This document shows, one piece after another, positions 8,681 through 17,099 of a DNA stretch of 64,000 bases. The stretch is from the NCBI GenBank assembly GCA_964568525.1, contig CAZMPM010000003.1, positions 1-64,000 of the forward strand, given 5' to 3'. Numbering within the stretch: position 1 is the stretch's first letter; the number at the start of each line of letters is the position of its first letter. A model generated the notes under the pieces. The model saw only the letters and a program-made list of their open reading frames with translations, had not been told where the DNA came from and ran no database searches. This stretch comes from CAYZPB01 sp964568525 (lineage in GTDB: Bacteria > Bacillota > Bacilli > Tepidibacillales > Tepidibacillaceae). Made by a program: the position numbers and the translations under genes.

Positions 8681-8702
8681 AAGCAAGCCATTGGGCTTGC
8701 TT
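8681..8702 (-). terminator. Hairpin between rpmE and prfA
   Basis: A perfect 9-bp stem (AAGCAAGCC / GGCTTGCTT) with a 4-nt loop, followed in the minus direction by only a short T-rich stretch (TAGTTTTAATT). It probably acts as a weak terminator or attenuator after rpmE, allowing partial read-through into prfA. Confidence 0.55.
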
Positions 8703-8721
8703 CAGTTACTAAAAATATAAT

Positions 8722-8919
8722 TTATAGATTATATTTTTTATTAAATCTGTCAACACGGCCACCGGCATCTACTATCTTCTGTTTACCGGTATAAAAAGGA
8801 TGACATTCTGAACATATCTCAACGCGGATTTCATTTGAAACTGAACCAGTCTCAAAAGTATTGCCACAAGCACATCTTGCTGTAATTATCTTGTAATCAG
8901 GATGAATATCTTTTTTCAT
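8722..8919 (-). CDS. rpmE: Ribosomal protein bL31, zinc-binding form
   Basis: A 65-residue large-subunit protein. It carries the full zinc ligand set C16, C18 (CACG) and C36, C39 (CSEC), so this is the C+ form that is replaced by the Cys-less paralogue under zinc starvation in Bacilli. The Shine-Dalgarno GAGGTGA lies 6 bases before ATG. It has its own promoter upstream. Confidence 0.97.
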   Translation of the reverse strand: MKKDIHPDYKIITARCACGNTFETGSVSNEIRVEICSECHPFYTGKQKIVDAGGRVDRFNKKYNL

Positions 8920-8983
8920 ACGCCTTCACCTCTTTCTGCCCTGAATCATCTGCGAAACAGAGTTCTCTTCAATCACACAAGGT

Positions 8984-9012
8984 ATTATAACCGATTCTGA
9001 AAAGGATTACAA
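8984..9012 (-). promoter_or_regulatory. Promoter of rpmE
   Basis: On the minus strand, TTGTAA (9012-9007), exactly 17 bp, then a consensus TATAAT (8989-8984). It lies in the 113-bp gap upstream of rpmE. Confidence 0.75.
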
Positions 9013-9032
9013 GATTATTTTTCAGTATAAAA

Positions 9033-10190
9033 TTAATTTCTTGTGTTTAGCGTTCCGCGATCACGCACCATTTTGTCAATCGTTTCTTTAACAAATTCCT
9101 CGGTAATATTGTTATCAGCCGTTACAGCCTTGACTGATTTGGTTGGACTTTGACTTGGGTCCGTACCTAGCGCTGTAAATATTTCCGCAGGTGTGAAATC
9201 ATATACTCTCGCTATTCCCTCGATACTACTTGTACAGAATACCACTTTTTCGACTTCCGGATAATTAAAGAATGCTTCTGAGTTTGGTGGCATTGCCGTG
9301 TTTTCAATGGCATTTGCTGTGTCCCAAGTTCCAGTGCCTATAGCTGCTAATACTAATACGACAGCTAATGTCACGCCGACTATTGGAATTATTGCATGTG
9401 AAACATTAATATTCTTTCTACCGATTTTTACATCGATTGATTTACTAGCTGATGGACAATCAGTAATACATTCCATACAGTTATTACAACCTACATCGCC
9501 AATATTCTGAAGTGTCATTGGACAATTTTTCATACAAAGATTACAACCAGTACATGCATCATTTTTGCGCACTTTGATTAGTCCTAGTTTTGATAACGGT
9601 AATACAATCGCTCCAAGTGGGCAAAGATATTTACACCAGAAACGTCTAAATAGAAGCGAAAGTATAATTATCAAACCGATCAATATTATCGCTATCTCTG
9701 TTTCGATGGACATGTGGAAGATTGCGCGATATGGGTCGAATTCAACGAAAACCAATTTGACTGCTTTATAAGTTGCAAACATAATGAGTGCAAGCACCAC
9801 ATACTTTAACCAAACTAAATATTTGTCTACTTTTACTGGTATTTTGCGTTCTTTAAAGCCTAACTTCTGACCAAGTTTGAATATCCAGTCTTGTACAGTT
9901 CCCATCGGACATAACCATCCACAGAAAACGCCGCCAGCGATAAGAGTGACAATAATGACAATTACAAACAATACAATGTCAGTAAAACTTACTAAAGAAA
10001 CCAGCTTCCCGCCAGATGTCGCGCTTGTTAAAGCTGTTTCTACTGCACCAAATGGACAGTATGAATCTAGAGGATCTCCACCGGCGTTCTGGTGAGCCCA
10101 ACCAATATAACCCACTAAACCAACCATTAACGCACCAATAATCCATCTAGAAACCCTTAAAATACTTACTTTATTTTTCTTCTTAACCAT
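9033..10190 (-). CDS. Membrane-bound 4Fe-4S protein, NapH/NosR/YccM-like
   Basis: A 385-residue polytopic electron-transfer protein of unknown partner. An N-terminal helix is followed by CPFGAVE, then two CxxxCP motifs (CGWLCP and CKYLCP) in membrane-embedded NapH-like segments. Two tandem 4Fe-4S sets come next (CTGCNLCMKNCP and CNNCMECITDCP, about 213-245). After one more helix, roughly 100 residues form an extracytoplasmic helical tail with no heme motif. Such proteins relay electrons from quinol or flavin to periplasmic reductases, but no reductase gene is nearby. It sits between rho and rpmE behind a terminator, so it looks like an independent insertion in a housekeeping block. Confidence 0.75.
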   Translation of the reverse strand: MVKKKNKVSILRVSRWIIGALMVGLVGYIGWAHQNAGGDPLDSYCPFGAVETALTSATSGGKLVSLVSFTDIVLFVIVIIVTLIAGGVFCGWLCPMGTVQDWIFKLGQKLGFKERKIPVKVDKYLVWLKYVVLALIMFATYKAVKLVFVEFDPYRAIFHMSIETEIAIILIGLIIILSLLFRRFWCKYLCPLGAIVLPLSKLGLIKVRKNDACTGCNLCMKNCPMTLQNIGDVGCNNCMECITDCPSASKSIDVKIGRKNINVSHAIIPIVGVTLAVVLVLAAIGTGTWDTANAIENTAMPPNSEAFFNYPEVEKVVFCTSSIEGIARVYDFTPAEIFTALGTDPSQSPTKSVKAVTADNNITEEFVKETIDKMVRDRGTLNTRN

Positions 10191-10203
10191 AACTCCTATC
10201 TCC

Positions 10204-10243
10204 CCATAAAAATAGAATGTACGAAACTATCTACATTCTATTT
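10204..10243 (-). terminator. Rho-independent terminator after rho
   Basis: A perfect 12-bp stem (10210-10221 with 10232-10243) with a 10-nt loop, followed on the minus strand by TTTTT. It separates rho from the membrane 4Fe-4S gene, whose start is 14 bases further on. It could double as an operator or leader element for that gene. Confidence 0.7.
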
Positions 10244-10327
10244 GTGAAAATTGGAGAAGTTATGATATTCTCTTCAAGAACTTGTTAAGAAAATTATAAT
10301 TTTTCTGTAAATTAATAATATTTTTAA

Positions 10328-11584
10328 TTAGTTATTATTCATTAAGACCCCAAGCTGCCCAAGTAATTGTTCATTAGTTTTTGTATCGCGCATCTGTTTT
10401 ATCACTTGCTCAGAAAAGTCTGGCTGGTCAGTCATTATTCGGCGTAAATTCCATACACGATCAAGATGTTCCTTACTTAATAACGTCTCCTCACGTCTCG
10501 TGCCTGAACGTTTAACATCAATTGCCGGGAAGATGCGTCGCTCTGCAAGCTTGCGATCAAGAACCAACTCCATATTGCCTGTTCCCTTAAACTCCTCATA
10601 AATAATATCATCCATTCGAGAGCCAGTATCGATTAGTGCTGTCGCGAGAATTGTTAAACTACCGCCCTCCTCGATATTTCTTGCCGAGCCAAAAAATTTC
10701 TTCGGCCGATGCAAAGACGCTGGATCCAACCCGCCTGACAGCGTTCGCCCACTAGTTGGCACTACCAGATTATAAGCACGGGATAACCGCGTAATACTGT
10801 CTAGCAAAATCACAACATCTTTCTTCGCTTCGACCAGGCGTTGCGCTCTCTCTAAAACAAGTTCGGAGACCTTAATATGGTTCTCTGGCAACTCATCAAA
10901 AGTCGAACTGATAACCTCAGCTTTAACTGAGCGCTGCATATCGGTTACTTCTTCCGGCCGCTCGTCAATTAAGAGGATTAAAAGCTCAATATCGGGATAG
11001 TTGGTGCTAATTGAATTCGCGATCTCTTTTAAAAGTAGGGTTTTACCAGCTTTAGGCGGAGCAACAATAAGGCCACGTTGCCCTAATCCAACCGGCACTA
11101 ACAAATCCATCATCCGTGTCGCAATGTGATCCGGCTGTGTCTCTAATGTAATTCTTTTTGTTGGGTAGATTGGTGTTAACGCCGGAAAATGCAGACGTTC
11201 ACTTGCCAGATTCGGGTCTAACCCATTAACAGCATCAACATGCAACAGGCCAAAATAGCGTTCATTTTCCTTAGGCGGCCGCGCCTTCCCCGAAACCCAA
11301 TCGCCCGTACGTAGATCGAATTTGCGTATTTGCGATACGGAAATATAAATATCTTCATCGCTTGGAAGATAGTTTATTGGACGAAGAAAACCGAAGCCAT
11401 CAGCCAAAATGTCGAGAACACCTTCCATAAATAAAAGCCCGTCTTTCTCTGTCTGCAATTTTAAAATCGCGAAAATCAATTCCTTCTTCGTCATTTTAGC
11501 GAAATTAGGAATATCAAATTCTTTCGCATATTGGTAAAGTTCCGTTAATTTTTTTTCTTCCAAAACTTGAATACTAAGCTCCAT
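10328..11584 (-). CDS. rho: Transcription termination factor Rho
   Basis: Hexameric RNA helicase. The 418 residues have an N-terminal helix-turn region (LYQYAKEFDIPNFAKMTKKEL), a cold-shock-like RNA-binding domain (DGFGFLRPINYLPSDEDIYIS), and an ATPase domain with Walker A APPKAGKTLLLKEI. Walker B and the arginine finger follow in VVILLDSITRLSRAYN. It has normal length and no insertion. It is followed by a strong intrinsic terminator and preceded by glpX, as in Bacillus. Confidence 0.97.
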   Translation of the reverse strand: MELSIQVLEEKKLTELYQYAKEFDIPNFAKMTKKELIFAILKLQTEKDGLLFMEGVLDILADGFGFLRPINYLPSDEDIYISVSQIRKFDLRTGDWVSGKARPPKENERYFGLLHVDAVNGLDPNLASERLHFPALTPIYPTKRITLETQPDHIATRMMDLLVPVGLGQRGLIVAPPKAGKTLLLKEIANSISTNYPDIELLILLIDERPEEVTDMQRSVKAEVISSTFDELPENHIKVSELVLERAQRLVEAKKDVVILLDSITRLSRAYNLVVPTSGRTLSGGLDPASLHRPKKFFGSARNIEEGGSLTILATALIDTGSRMDDIIYEEFKGTGNMELVLDRKLAERRIFPAIDVKRSGTRREETLLSKEHLDRVWNLRRIMTDQPDFSEQVIKQMRDTKTNEQLLGQLGVLMNNN

Positions 11585-11609
11585 AACACACCTGCTTTTT
11601 CTTTTCTAT

Positions 11610-12545
11610 TTAGAGTTTATGTATGCCATTGATGACACGAACCATACGCGTAGTAGCCGTCATTAATATTGACTGAGTTGTTGCATAGCCATTTTCATAT
11701 TTGACACCATTTACAAGTTCACCATCAGTAACACCGGTTGCTGCAAAAACAGCATGTTCACCCTTCACCAGGTCGTCCATCATCAAAATCTTGTTGCAGT
11801 CCAGACCCATTGACTTACAGCGTTCCTCTTCTTCTACATTACGAGGCATTAACTTACCCTGTAGTTCCCCACCTAAGCATTTTAAAGCAACAGCAGCTAA
11901 CACACCCTCCGGCGCTCCGCCAATCCCGATTAAAACGTCAATTCCTGAATCGCCATATGCTGTATTAATTGCAGCGGCAACATCGCCATCTGAAATTAGT
12001 CTGACCTGTGCGCCCGCCGCAGCTATTTCCTCAATTATTGCAGCATGACGCGGACGATCAAGAATTATTACCGTAATCTCCGAAATATCTTTCGCTAAAG
12101 CTTTTGCTATCTTTGTCAGATTTTCAGTTACCGTAAGCCTTAGGTCGATCTGACCAGCCGCCTTCGGTCCAACTGCCATTTTATACATATACATATCTGG
12201 TGCATGCAACAGATTGCCAGCTTCAGCAATTGCCGCTACTGCAAGTGCATTGTTGAGGTTTTCTGCAACAATCGTTGTTCCTTCAATCGGATCAACAGCA
12301 ATATCGATTTTGGGGCCATAACCGGTTCCTAGCTTTTCACCGATAAAAAGCATTGGCGCTTCATCAATTTCCCCTTCGCCAATCACCACTGTTGCATCCA
12401 TTTCAATCAGGTCAAAGGCCTTGCGCATCGCCTCAGTTCCCGCTTCATCAACCGCATATTTATCTCCTTTGCCAATCCAATAGCCTGCAGCAATTGCAGC
12501 GGCCTCAGTTACGCAAACGAGCGACATTGCTAACTTCCTATCCAA
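11610..12545 (-). CDS. glpX: Fructose-1,6-bisphosphatase class II
   Basis: Hydrolyses fructose-1,6-bisphosphate in gluconeogenesis. The metal-binding signatures VVIGEGEIDEAPML and DIAVDPIEGTT are intact, and so is DRPRHAAII. 311 residues is normal for GlpX. The start is a TTG with GGGGGA 6 bases upstream. It lies between murA and rho, the usual Bacillales order (ywjI). Confidence 0.93.
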   Translation of the reverse strand: MDRKLAMSLVCVTEAAAIAAGYWIGKGDKYAVDEAGTEAMRKAFDLIEMDATVVIGEGEIDEAPMLFIGEKLGTGYGPKIDIAVDPIEGTTIVAENLNNALAVAAIAEAGNLLHAPDMYMYKMAVGPKAAGQIDLRLTVTENLTKIAKALAKDISEITVIILDRPRHAAIIEEIAAAGAQVRLISDGDVAAAINTAYGDSGIDVLIGIGGAPEGVLAAVALKCLGGELQGKLMPRNVEEEERCKSMGLDCNKILMMDDLVKGEHAVFAATGVTDGELVNGVKYENGYATTQSILMTATTRMVRVINGIHKL

Positions 12546-12563
12546 GCTAAATCCCCCTTATTC

Positions 12564-13817
12564 CTATTCGAATACCCGCCAGATATTGGCGCCTAATGCA
12601 TTTAACTTATATTCCAAACCTTCATAACCGCGGTCAATATGATAGACTTCACGAATCTCCGTAGTGCCTTCAGCCATTAATGCTGCCACAACGAGTGCGG
12701 CTCCACCACGTAAGTCCATTGCCATAACTCTTGAACCCCGTAACTTGCGCGATCCCTCAAAAATTGCGTTACGACCCTCAACTCGCGCCTCTGCACCCAT
12801 CCGCACTAGCTCGTGCACATGGCTAAAACGCGAAGTAAAAATCGTCTCGGTAATTGTGCTCATACCATCAGCTTTTGTGAGTAGTACACTAAACGGTTGC
12901 TGAAGATCAGTTGGAAAACCCGGATATGGCAGTGTTTTAACGTCAACAGCATTATATTCTGACTTGCCAACAATGTGAATCGAATCATCCTTCTCAGTAA
13001 CTTCAGCGCCGATTTCTCGTAACTTAGCCGTTACTGACTCAAGGTGTTTGGGGATTACGTTGTCAATATAGACATCTCCAGCCGTAGCAGCAGCCATTAT
13101 CATATAGGTTCCTGCCTCAATCCGATCAGGAATGATTGAGTGGCGACAGCCCTCCATACTTTCTACGCCTTGAATCTTAATTACATCAGTACCAACGCCG
13201 GTAATTTTAACGCCCATCGAGTTAAGTATTGTTGCAACATCAACAATTTCCGGCTCCTTCGCTGCATTCTCAATTGTTGTTACCCCTTCAGCGCGGGATG
13301 CGGCAAGCATAATATTAATCGTCGCACCAACACTGACTGTATCAAGATAAATTTTGTTACCAACTAATTTATCTGCCTTGATCTCAATATATTCCGGCTT
13401 ATTCTCAACCTCAGCACCAAGTGAATGAAAACCCTTGATGTGCTGATCAATCGGCCTGGCTCCAAGATTACAACCTCCGGGTAAACCGATCTTAGCCTCA
13501 CCGAATTTGCCAAGTAGTGCCCCCATTAAATAGTAGGAAGCACGTAGCTCCTTAATCTTATTGTTAAGCATCGGTTTAGAAACCATATTGCGTGGATCAA
13601 TCATGATTGTGCTTTTGTGAAGTTCGACCTTAACGCCCATCTCACGCAGTATCTCAGCCAGAATCGCTACATCCTTAATGTCCGGCAAGTTATCAATATA
13701 AACCACTGAGTCGGAAAGAATTGATGCCGGAATTAGCGCAACAGCACTGTTTTTTGCGCCACTAATTGTTACTCTGCCAGACAGTTTCTGTCCGCCCTTA
13801 ATCATCAGTCTTTCCAT
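12564..13817 (-). CDS. murA: UDP-N-acetylglucosamine 1-carboxyvinyltransferase
   Basis: First committed step of peptidoglycan synthesis: transfers enolpyruvate from PEP to UDP-GlcNAc. The 417 residues start MERLMIKGG, matching the MurA2 (MurZ/AB) paralogue of Bacilli. The active-site Cys is present (C116 in GLPGGCNLGARP), so it is expected to be fosfomycin-sensitive. The ATG at 13817 lies inside the last codons of tal (13-bp overlap) with GGGAG upstream. An upstream TTG in frame is less likely. Confidence 0.95.
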   Translation of the reverse strand: MERLMIKGGQKLSGRVTISGAKNSAVALIPASILSDSVVYIDNLPDIKDVAILAEILREMGVKVELHKSTIMIDPRNMVSKPMLNNKIKELRASYYLMGALLGKFGEAKIGLPGGCNLGARPIDQHIKGFHSLGAEVENKPEYIEIKADKLVGNKIYLDTVSVGATINIMLAASRAEGVTTIENAAKEPEIVDVATILNSMGVKITGVGTDVIKIQGVESMEGCRHSIIPDRIEAGTYMIMAAATAGDVYIDNVIPKHLESVTAKLREIGAEVTEKDDSIHIVGKSEYNAVDVKTLPYPGFPTDLQQPFSVLLTKADGMSTITETIFTSRFSHVHELVRMGAEARVEGRNAIFEGSRKLRGSRVMAMDLRGGAALVVAALMAEGTTEIREVYHIDRGYEGLEYKLNALGANIWRVFE

Positions 13818-14458
13818 TCGTGTGATTTCTCCCAATCTGCAAGGAATTTCTCAATACCGCTAGTGGTTAGCGGATGTTCGATCATCTGTTCAATTATTTT
13901 ATAAGGAATTGTTGCAATATCAGCCCCAGCCTTAGCAGCTTCAATTACATGTAATGTGTGGCGAATACTTGCTGCAATCACAAGCGTTTCGATTCCGTGG
14001 TGGAGGAAGATTTGATTAATTTCGTCAATTAATTCTATCCCATTATGCCCAATATCGTCTAGCCTACCGACAAAAGGCGATACATAAGTTGCCCCCGCTC
14101 GTGCAGCGAGCAGAGCTTGGCTAGCTGAAAAGATTAACGTGACATTAGTCCTAATGCCTTCCTTACTAAAAACAGAGACCGCTTTTAATCCCTCAGCTGT
14201 CATCGGCACCTTGATAACAATGTTCGGTGAAATCGCTGCTAACTCGCGGCCTTCTGCCAACATGTCATCCGCCCGTAAACCAATGACCTCAGCACTAATC
14301 GGCCCATCGACAATCGCAGTTATTTCTTCAATAACAGCGCGAAAACTCCGGCCTTCTTTGGCAATTAACGACGGGTTAGTTGTAACGCCAGAAATAACTC
14401 CAAGTGCGGCCGCTTTCCTAATCTCATCTATATTGGCTGTGTCGATAAAAATTTTCAA
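13805..14458 (-). CDS. tal: Transaldolase, TalC/fructose-6-phosphate aldolase family
   Basis: A 217-residue short-type transaldolase of the pentose phosphate pathway. The Schiff-base lysine is K83 in NIVIKVPMTAEGLKA; the N-terminus MKIFIDTANIDEI and GVTTNPSL are family signatures. The start is TTG 8 bases after a perfect AGGAGG. It lies between fba and murA as in B. subtilis (ywjH) and overlaps murA. Confidence 0.95.
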   Translation of the reverse strand: MKIFIDTANIDEIRKAAALGVISGVTTNPSLIAKEGRSFRAVIEEITAIVDGPISAEVIGLRADDMLAEGRELAAISPNIVIKVPMTAEGLKAVSVFSKEGIRTNVTLIFSASQALLAARAGATYVSPFVGRLDDIGHNGIELIDEINQIFLHHGIETLVIAASIRHTLHVIEAAKAGADIATIPYKIIEQMIEHPLTTSGIEKFLADWEKSHEWKD

Positions 14459-14470
14459 TTTTTTATCCTC

Positions 14471-15322
14471 CTATGCCTTGCCGTTACTTCCAAAAAGACG
14501 AATCTTCTCTTTAACGGCTTTTTTAATCTCTTCGCGCCCTGGGCCTAAATATTTACGTGGATCATAAACCTTGCTGTCATTGGCACATACTTCGCGAATT
14601 TTATTCGTCATCACGATTTGGTTTTCTGTATTCACGTTGATTTTGCCGATTCCCGCTTGAATTGCCTTACGGATTGTATCATCAGGAATCCCTGTTCCGC
14701 CATGTAAAACCAGCGGTATATCAATCATACTACTCACTTTTTCAATAATATCATAGCGGATTTTTGGTTCCCCTTTATAAACACCGTGCGCACTGCCAAC
14801 CGCAATCGCTAAACAATCGACACCGGTCTCTTGATAGAAACGAATAGCCTCTACAGGATCCGCAAGCATTGCCTCTTCCTCAGCAATCGATAAATCATCC
14901 TCGGTACCAGCAATGGCTCCGAGCTCACCCTCAACGGAGGCTCCCATGTAACGCGCAACCTCAACAACTTTTTGGGTTAAACGAATATTATCTTGCAGCG
15001 AGTACTTAGAACCATCAAACATTACAGATGAAAAACCATTTTCCAATAAATAAAGCGCTTTTTCGTATGAACCATGATCCAAGTGAAGAGCAATCGGCAC
15101 TGTAGTCAATCGTGTTGCTGCCTCAGCCATGGCAATCGTGTACTCGAGCCCCATATACTTAAGTGCTCCCTCGCTGACCCCAAGAATTAACGGCGATCTT
15201 TCCTCATCAGCTGCTTCAACAATTGCTTGAACAAACTCTAGGTTATTTATGTTGAAATGCCCAACCGCATATTTGCCAGCCTTTGCCGCCTGTAACATCT
15301 CTTTCATTGAAACTAGCCCCAT
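14471..15322 (-). CDS. fba: Fructose-bisphosphate aldolase class II
   Basis: Zinc-dependent glycolytic aldolase. 283 residues, with the metal site ALHLDHG (H80, D82, H83), VMFDGSKY, GASVEGELGAIAGTEDD and C-terminal VLHGGTGIP plus GIGKINVNTENQ. The ATG at 15322 has AGGAG 8 bases upstream; a GTG three codons earlier abuts the Shine-Dalgarno and is unlikely. spo0F, which lies between fba and pyrG in spore formers, is absent. Confidence 0.96.
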   Translation of the reverse strand: MGLVSMKEMLQAAKAGKYAVGHFNINNLEFVQAIVEAADEERSPLILGVSEGALKYMGLEYTIAMAEAATRLTTVPIALHLDHGSYEKALYLLENGFSSVMFDGSKYSLQDNIRLTQKVVEVARYMGASVEGELGAIAGTEDDLSIAEEEAMLADPVEAIRFYQETGVDCLAIAVGSAHGVYKGEPKIRYDIIEKVSSMIDIPLVLHGGTGIPDDTIRKAIQAGIGKINVNTENQIVMTNKIREVCANDSKVYDPRKYLGPGREEIKKAVKEKIRLFGSNGKA

Positions 15323-15377
15323 AATTAACACTCCTCTTAATTATTATAACAAATATAGTCCAACTGCGAATTGATGC

Positions 15378-16934
15378 TTAGTTATGTTGTGTTGCTTTAA
15401 TGAATTGAATAAATAATGGATGTGGAACGTTCGGACGTGATTTAAATTCAGGATGAAATTGTGTAGCAACAAACCATGGATGATCAGTTAATTCAACCAT
15501 TTCAACCGTATCACCAGCAGCTGATTTAGCGGTAATACAAAGACCATTCTCTTTAAAAAGTTGATGGTATTGCTCATCAAAGTTGACTACATGTCGGTGC
15601 CGCTCGTTAATCTCTTCTGTTTGGTAAGCGTTATGTCCGTGGGAGTTTTTCTCGAGCTTAATCGCATAGGAACCAATTCGTTGTTTCTCATTTGTCAGTG
15701 CATCATTTTCACAACTTAGCAGATTCGTAAAAATAACCTCTTCGGCAAGTTTTAATTTATTATTGGCAAACTCGCGCAAAACAGCATATAAGCCAATGCC
15801 AATACCTAAAAATGGTATGCGCTCTTCGCGAGCAAACTTAGCGGTAACCAGCTCGCCTTCAGAAAGTGTATCTCCAAAGCTACCTGGCAGCACAATGCCG
15901 TCATAGCCTGATAACGTCTGCTTCACATTTCCCGCATTTAAATCTCTTGAATCAAACCAGTCAATTTTAACCTCAGTGTCATTAGCATAGCCACCATGAC
16001 TTAGGGCCTCAGCAACGCTTAAGTAAGCATCGTGTAAAGAGACATATTTACCAACTAGTGCAATCCTTGTCTGTTTACCCAGATGTTTAATCTTATATAC
16101 TAACGACTCCCATTCATGCATGTTAGGAGATGGTAAATCTAATTTAAAATGCCTTACAACATAATCATCAAAACCCTGTTTTCTCAAACTTAGCGGAATC
16201 TCATATAATGTCTCTGCGTCACGATTCTCGATAACAGCCTCTTTCTCAATATCGCAGAAGAGTGCCAATTTTTCTTTTAAATCATTGTTTAGAGGATGAC
16301 TTGTACGACAAACAATCATGTTCGGTTGAATACCAATTGAGCGTAGTTCCTTAACACTATGCTGCGTTGGCTTCGTTTTTAATTCGCCAGCTGCATCAAT
16401 ATACGGAATTAGCGTTACATGGATATACATAACATTATCCGCGCCTAGGTTATTCTTTAATTGACGAATCGCTTCAAGAAATGGCAACCCTTCGATGTCA
16501 CCAACTGTTCCACCTATCTCAGTAATGACAATATCGTAATCATTACTCGAAGCAAGTATGCGCTCTTTAATCTCATTGGTAACATGCGGGATGACTTGAA
16601 CTGTACCCCCCTTATATACGCCGTTTCTTTCATTATTAAGAACTGCAGAATAGACCTTGCCTGCAGTAATATTATTATTTCGATTTAAGCTGTTATCAAT
16701 AAAACGCTCGTAGTGGCCAAGGTCTAGATCTGTTTCCGCTCCATCGTCGGTAACGTAAACCTCGCCATGCTGGAAGGGGCACATTTTGCCGGGGTCGACA
16801 TTGATATAGGGGTCAAATTTCTGAATCGCAACCTTTAAACCTCTATTCTTAAGCAATCTACCCAAAGAGGCTGCCGTGATGCCCTTCCCTAAGGCCGATA
16901 CAACACCGCCGGTTACAAATACATACTTCGTCAT
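15378..16934 (-). CDS. pyrG: CTP synthase with degenerate glutaminase domain
   Basis: ATP-dependent amination of UTP to CTP. The synthetase domain (1-265) is well conserved: FVTGGVVSALGKGITAASLG, DPYINVDPGKM, and GGTVGDIEGLPF. The C-terminal class I amidotransferase domain is not. The nucleophile motif normally reads GICLGMQ; here it is GIGIGLY, with Gly at 379 in place of Cys. PGGFG has become PGSFG and the RHRYE-type motif is altered, although H494 and E496 of the triad remain. Length is 518 against about 535. The start at 16934 follows AGGGGAGA. The sequence suggests an ammonia-dependent enzyme. It lies behind an attenuator downstream of rpoE. Confidence 0.93.
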   Translation of the reverse strand: MTKYVFVTGGVVSALGKGITAASLGRLLKNRGLKVAIQKFDPYINVDPGKMCPFQHGEVYVTDDGAETDLDLGHYERFIDNSLNRNNNITAGKVYSAVLNNERNGVYKGGTVQVIPHVTNEIKERILASSNDYDIVITEIGGTVGDIEGLPFLEAIRQLKNNLGADNVMYIHVTLIPYIDAAGELKTKPTQHSVKELRSIGIQPNMIVCRTSHPLNNDLKEKLALFCDIEKEAVIENRDAETLYEIPLSLRKQGFDDYVVRHFKLDLPSPNMHEWESLVYKIKHLGKQTRIALVGKYVSLHDAYLSVAEALSHGGYANDTEVKIDWFDSRDLNAGNVKQTLSGYDGIVLPGSFGDTLSEGELVTAKFAREERIPFLGIGIGLYAVLREFANNKLKLAEEVIFTNLLSCENDALTNEKQRIGSYAIKLEKNSHGHNAYQTEEINERHRHVVNFDEQYHQLFKENGLCITAKSAAGDTVEMVELTDHPWFVATQFHPEFKSRPNVPHPLFIQFIKATQHN

Positions 16935-16975
16935 AATTATCTCTCCCCTAAACATTATTATCGCGCTTATAAAAT

Positions 16976-17010
16976 AAAAACAGAAGCCTTACCCTTTGCA
17001 GGGGCCTCTG
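16976..17010 (-). terminator. pyrG leader attenuator / terminator downstream of rpoE
   Basis: On the minus strand a stem CAGAGGCC / GGCTTCTG (8 bp, one G-U) carries an inner CCCT / AGGG helix and is followed by TTTTTATTTT. It sits between the pyrG promoter and the pyrG start codon. The ascending arm carries a CCCC run able to pair with an added poly-G 5' end, as in the known B. subtilis pyrG attenuator. It would also end rpoE transcripts. Confidence 0.75.
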
Positions 17011-17049
17011 TAAAATAGACCTATTTTTCTATCATAAAATACTATTGCC

Positions 17050-17087
17050 CGTACTTAATTCTACTAGACATATCATTTGGTTGTCAA
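17050..17087 (-). promoter_or_regulatory. pyrG promoter with GGGC start site
   Basis: On the minus strand: TTGACA (17087-17082), an 18-bp spacer, TAGAAT (17063-17058), then after 7 bases GGGC from 17050. A transcript that begins GGGC is the hallmark of CTP-sensitive reiterative G addition in Gram-positive pyrG leaders. The leader would be about 116 nt. Confidence 0.7.
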
Positions 17088-17099
17088 GCAGATTAATAA

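Noticed and set aside
8369..8794. A 141-codon open frame on the plus strand opposite prfA and its upstream gap
   Set aside because: It lies antisense to a conserved gene, is Ser-rich with no ribosome site and matches no family; it is a shadow of the prfA codon pattern.
14139..14567. A 142-codon plus-strand frame across tal and the end of fba
   Set aside because: Antisense to two solid genes, no ribosome site, no recognisable protein.
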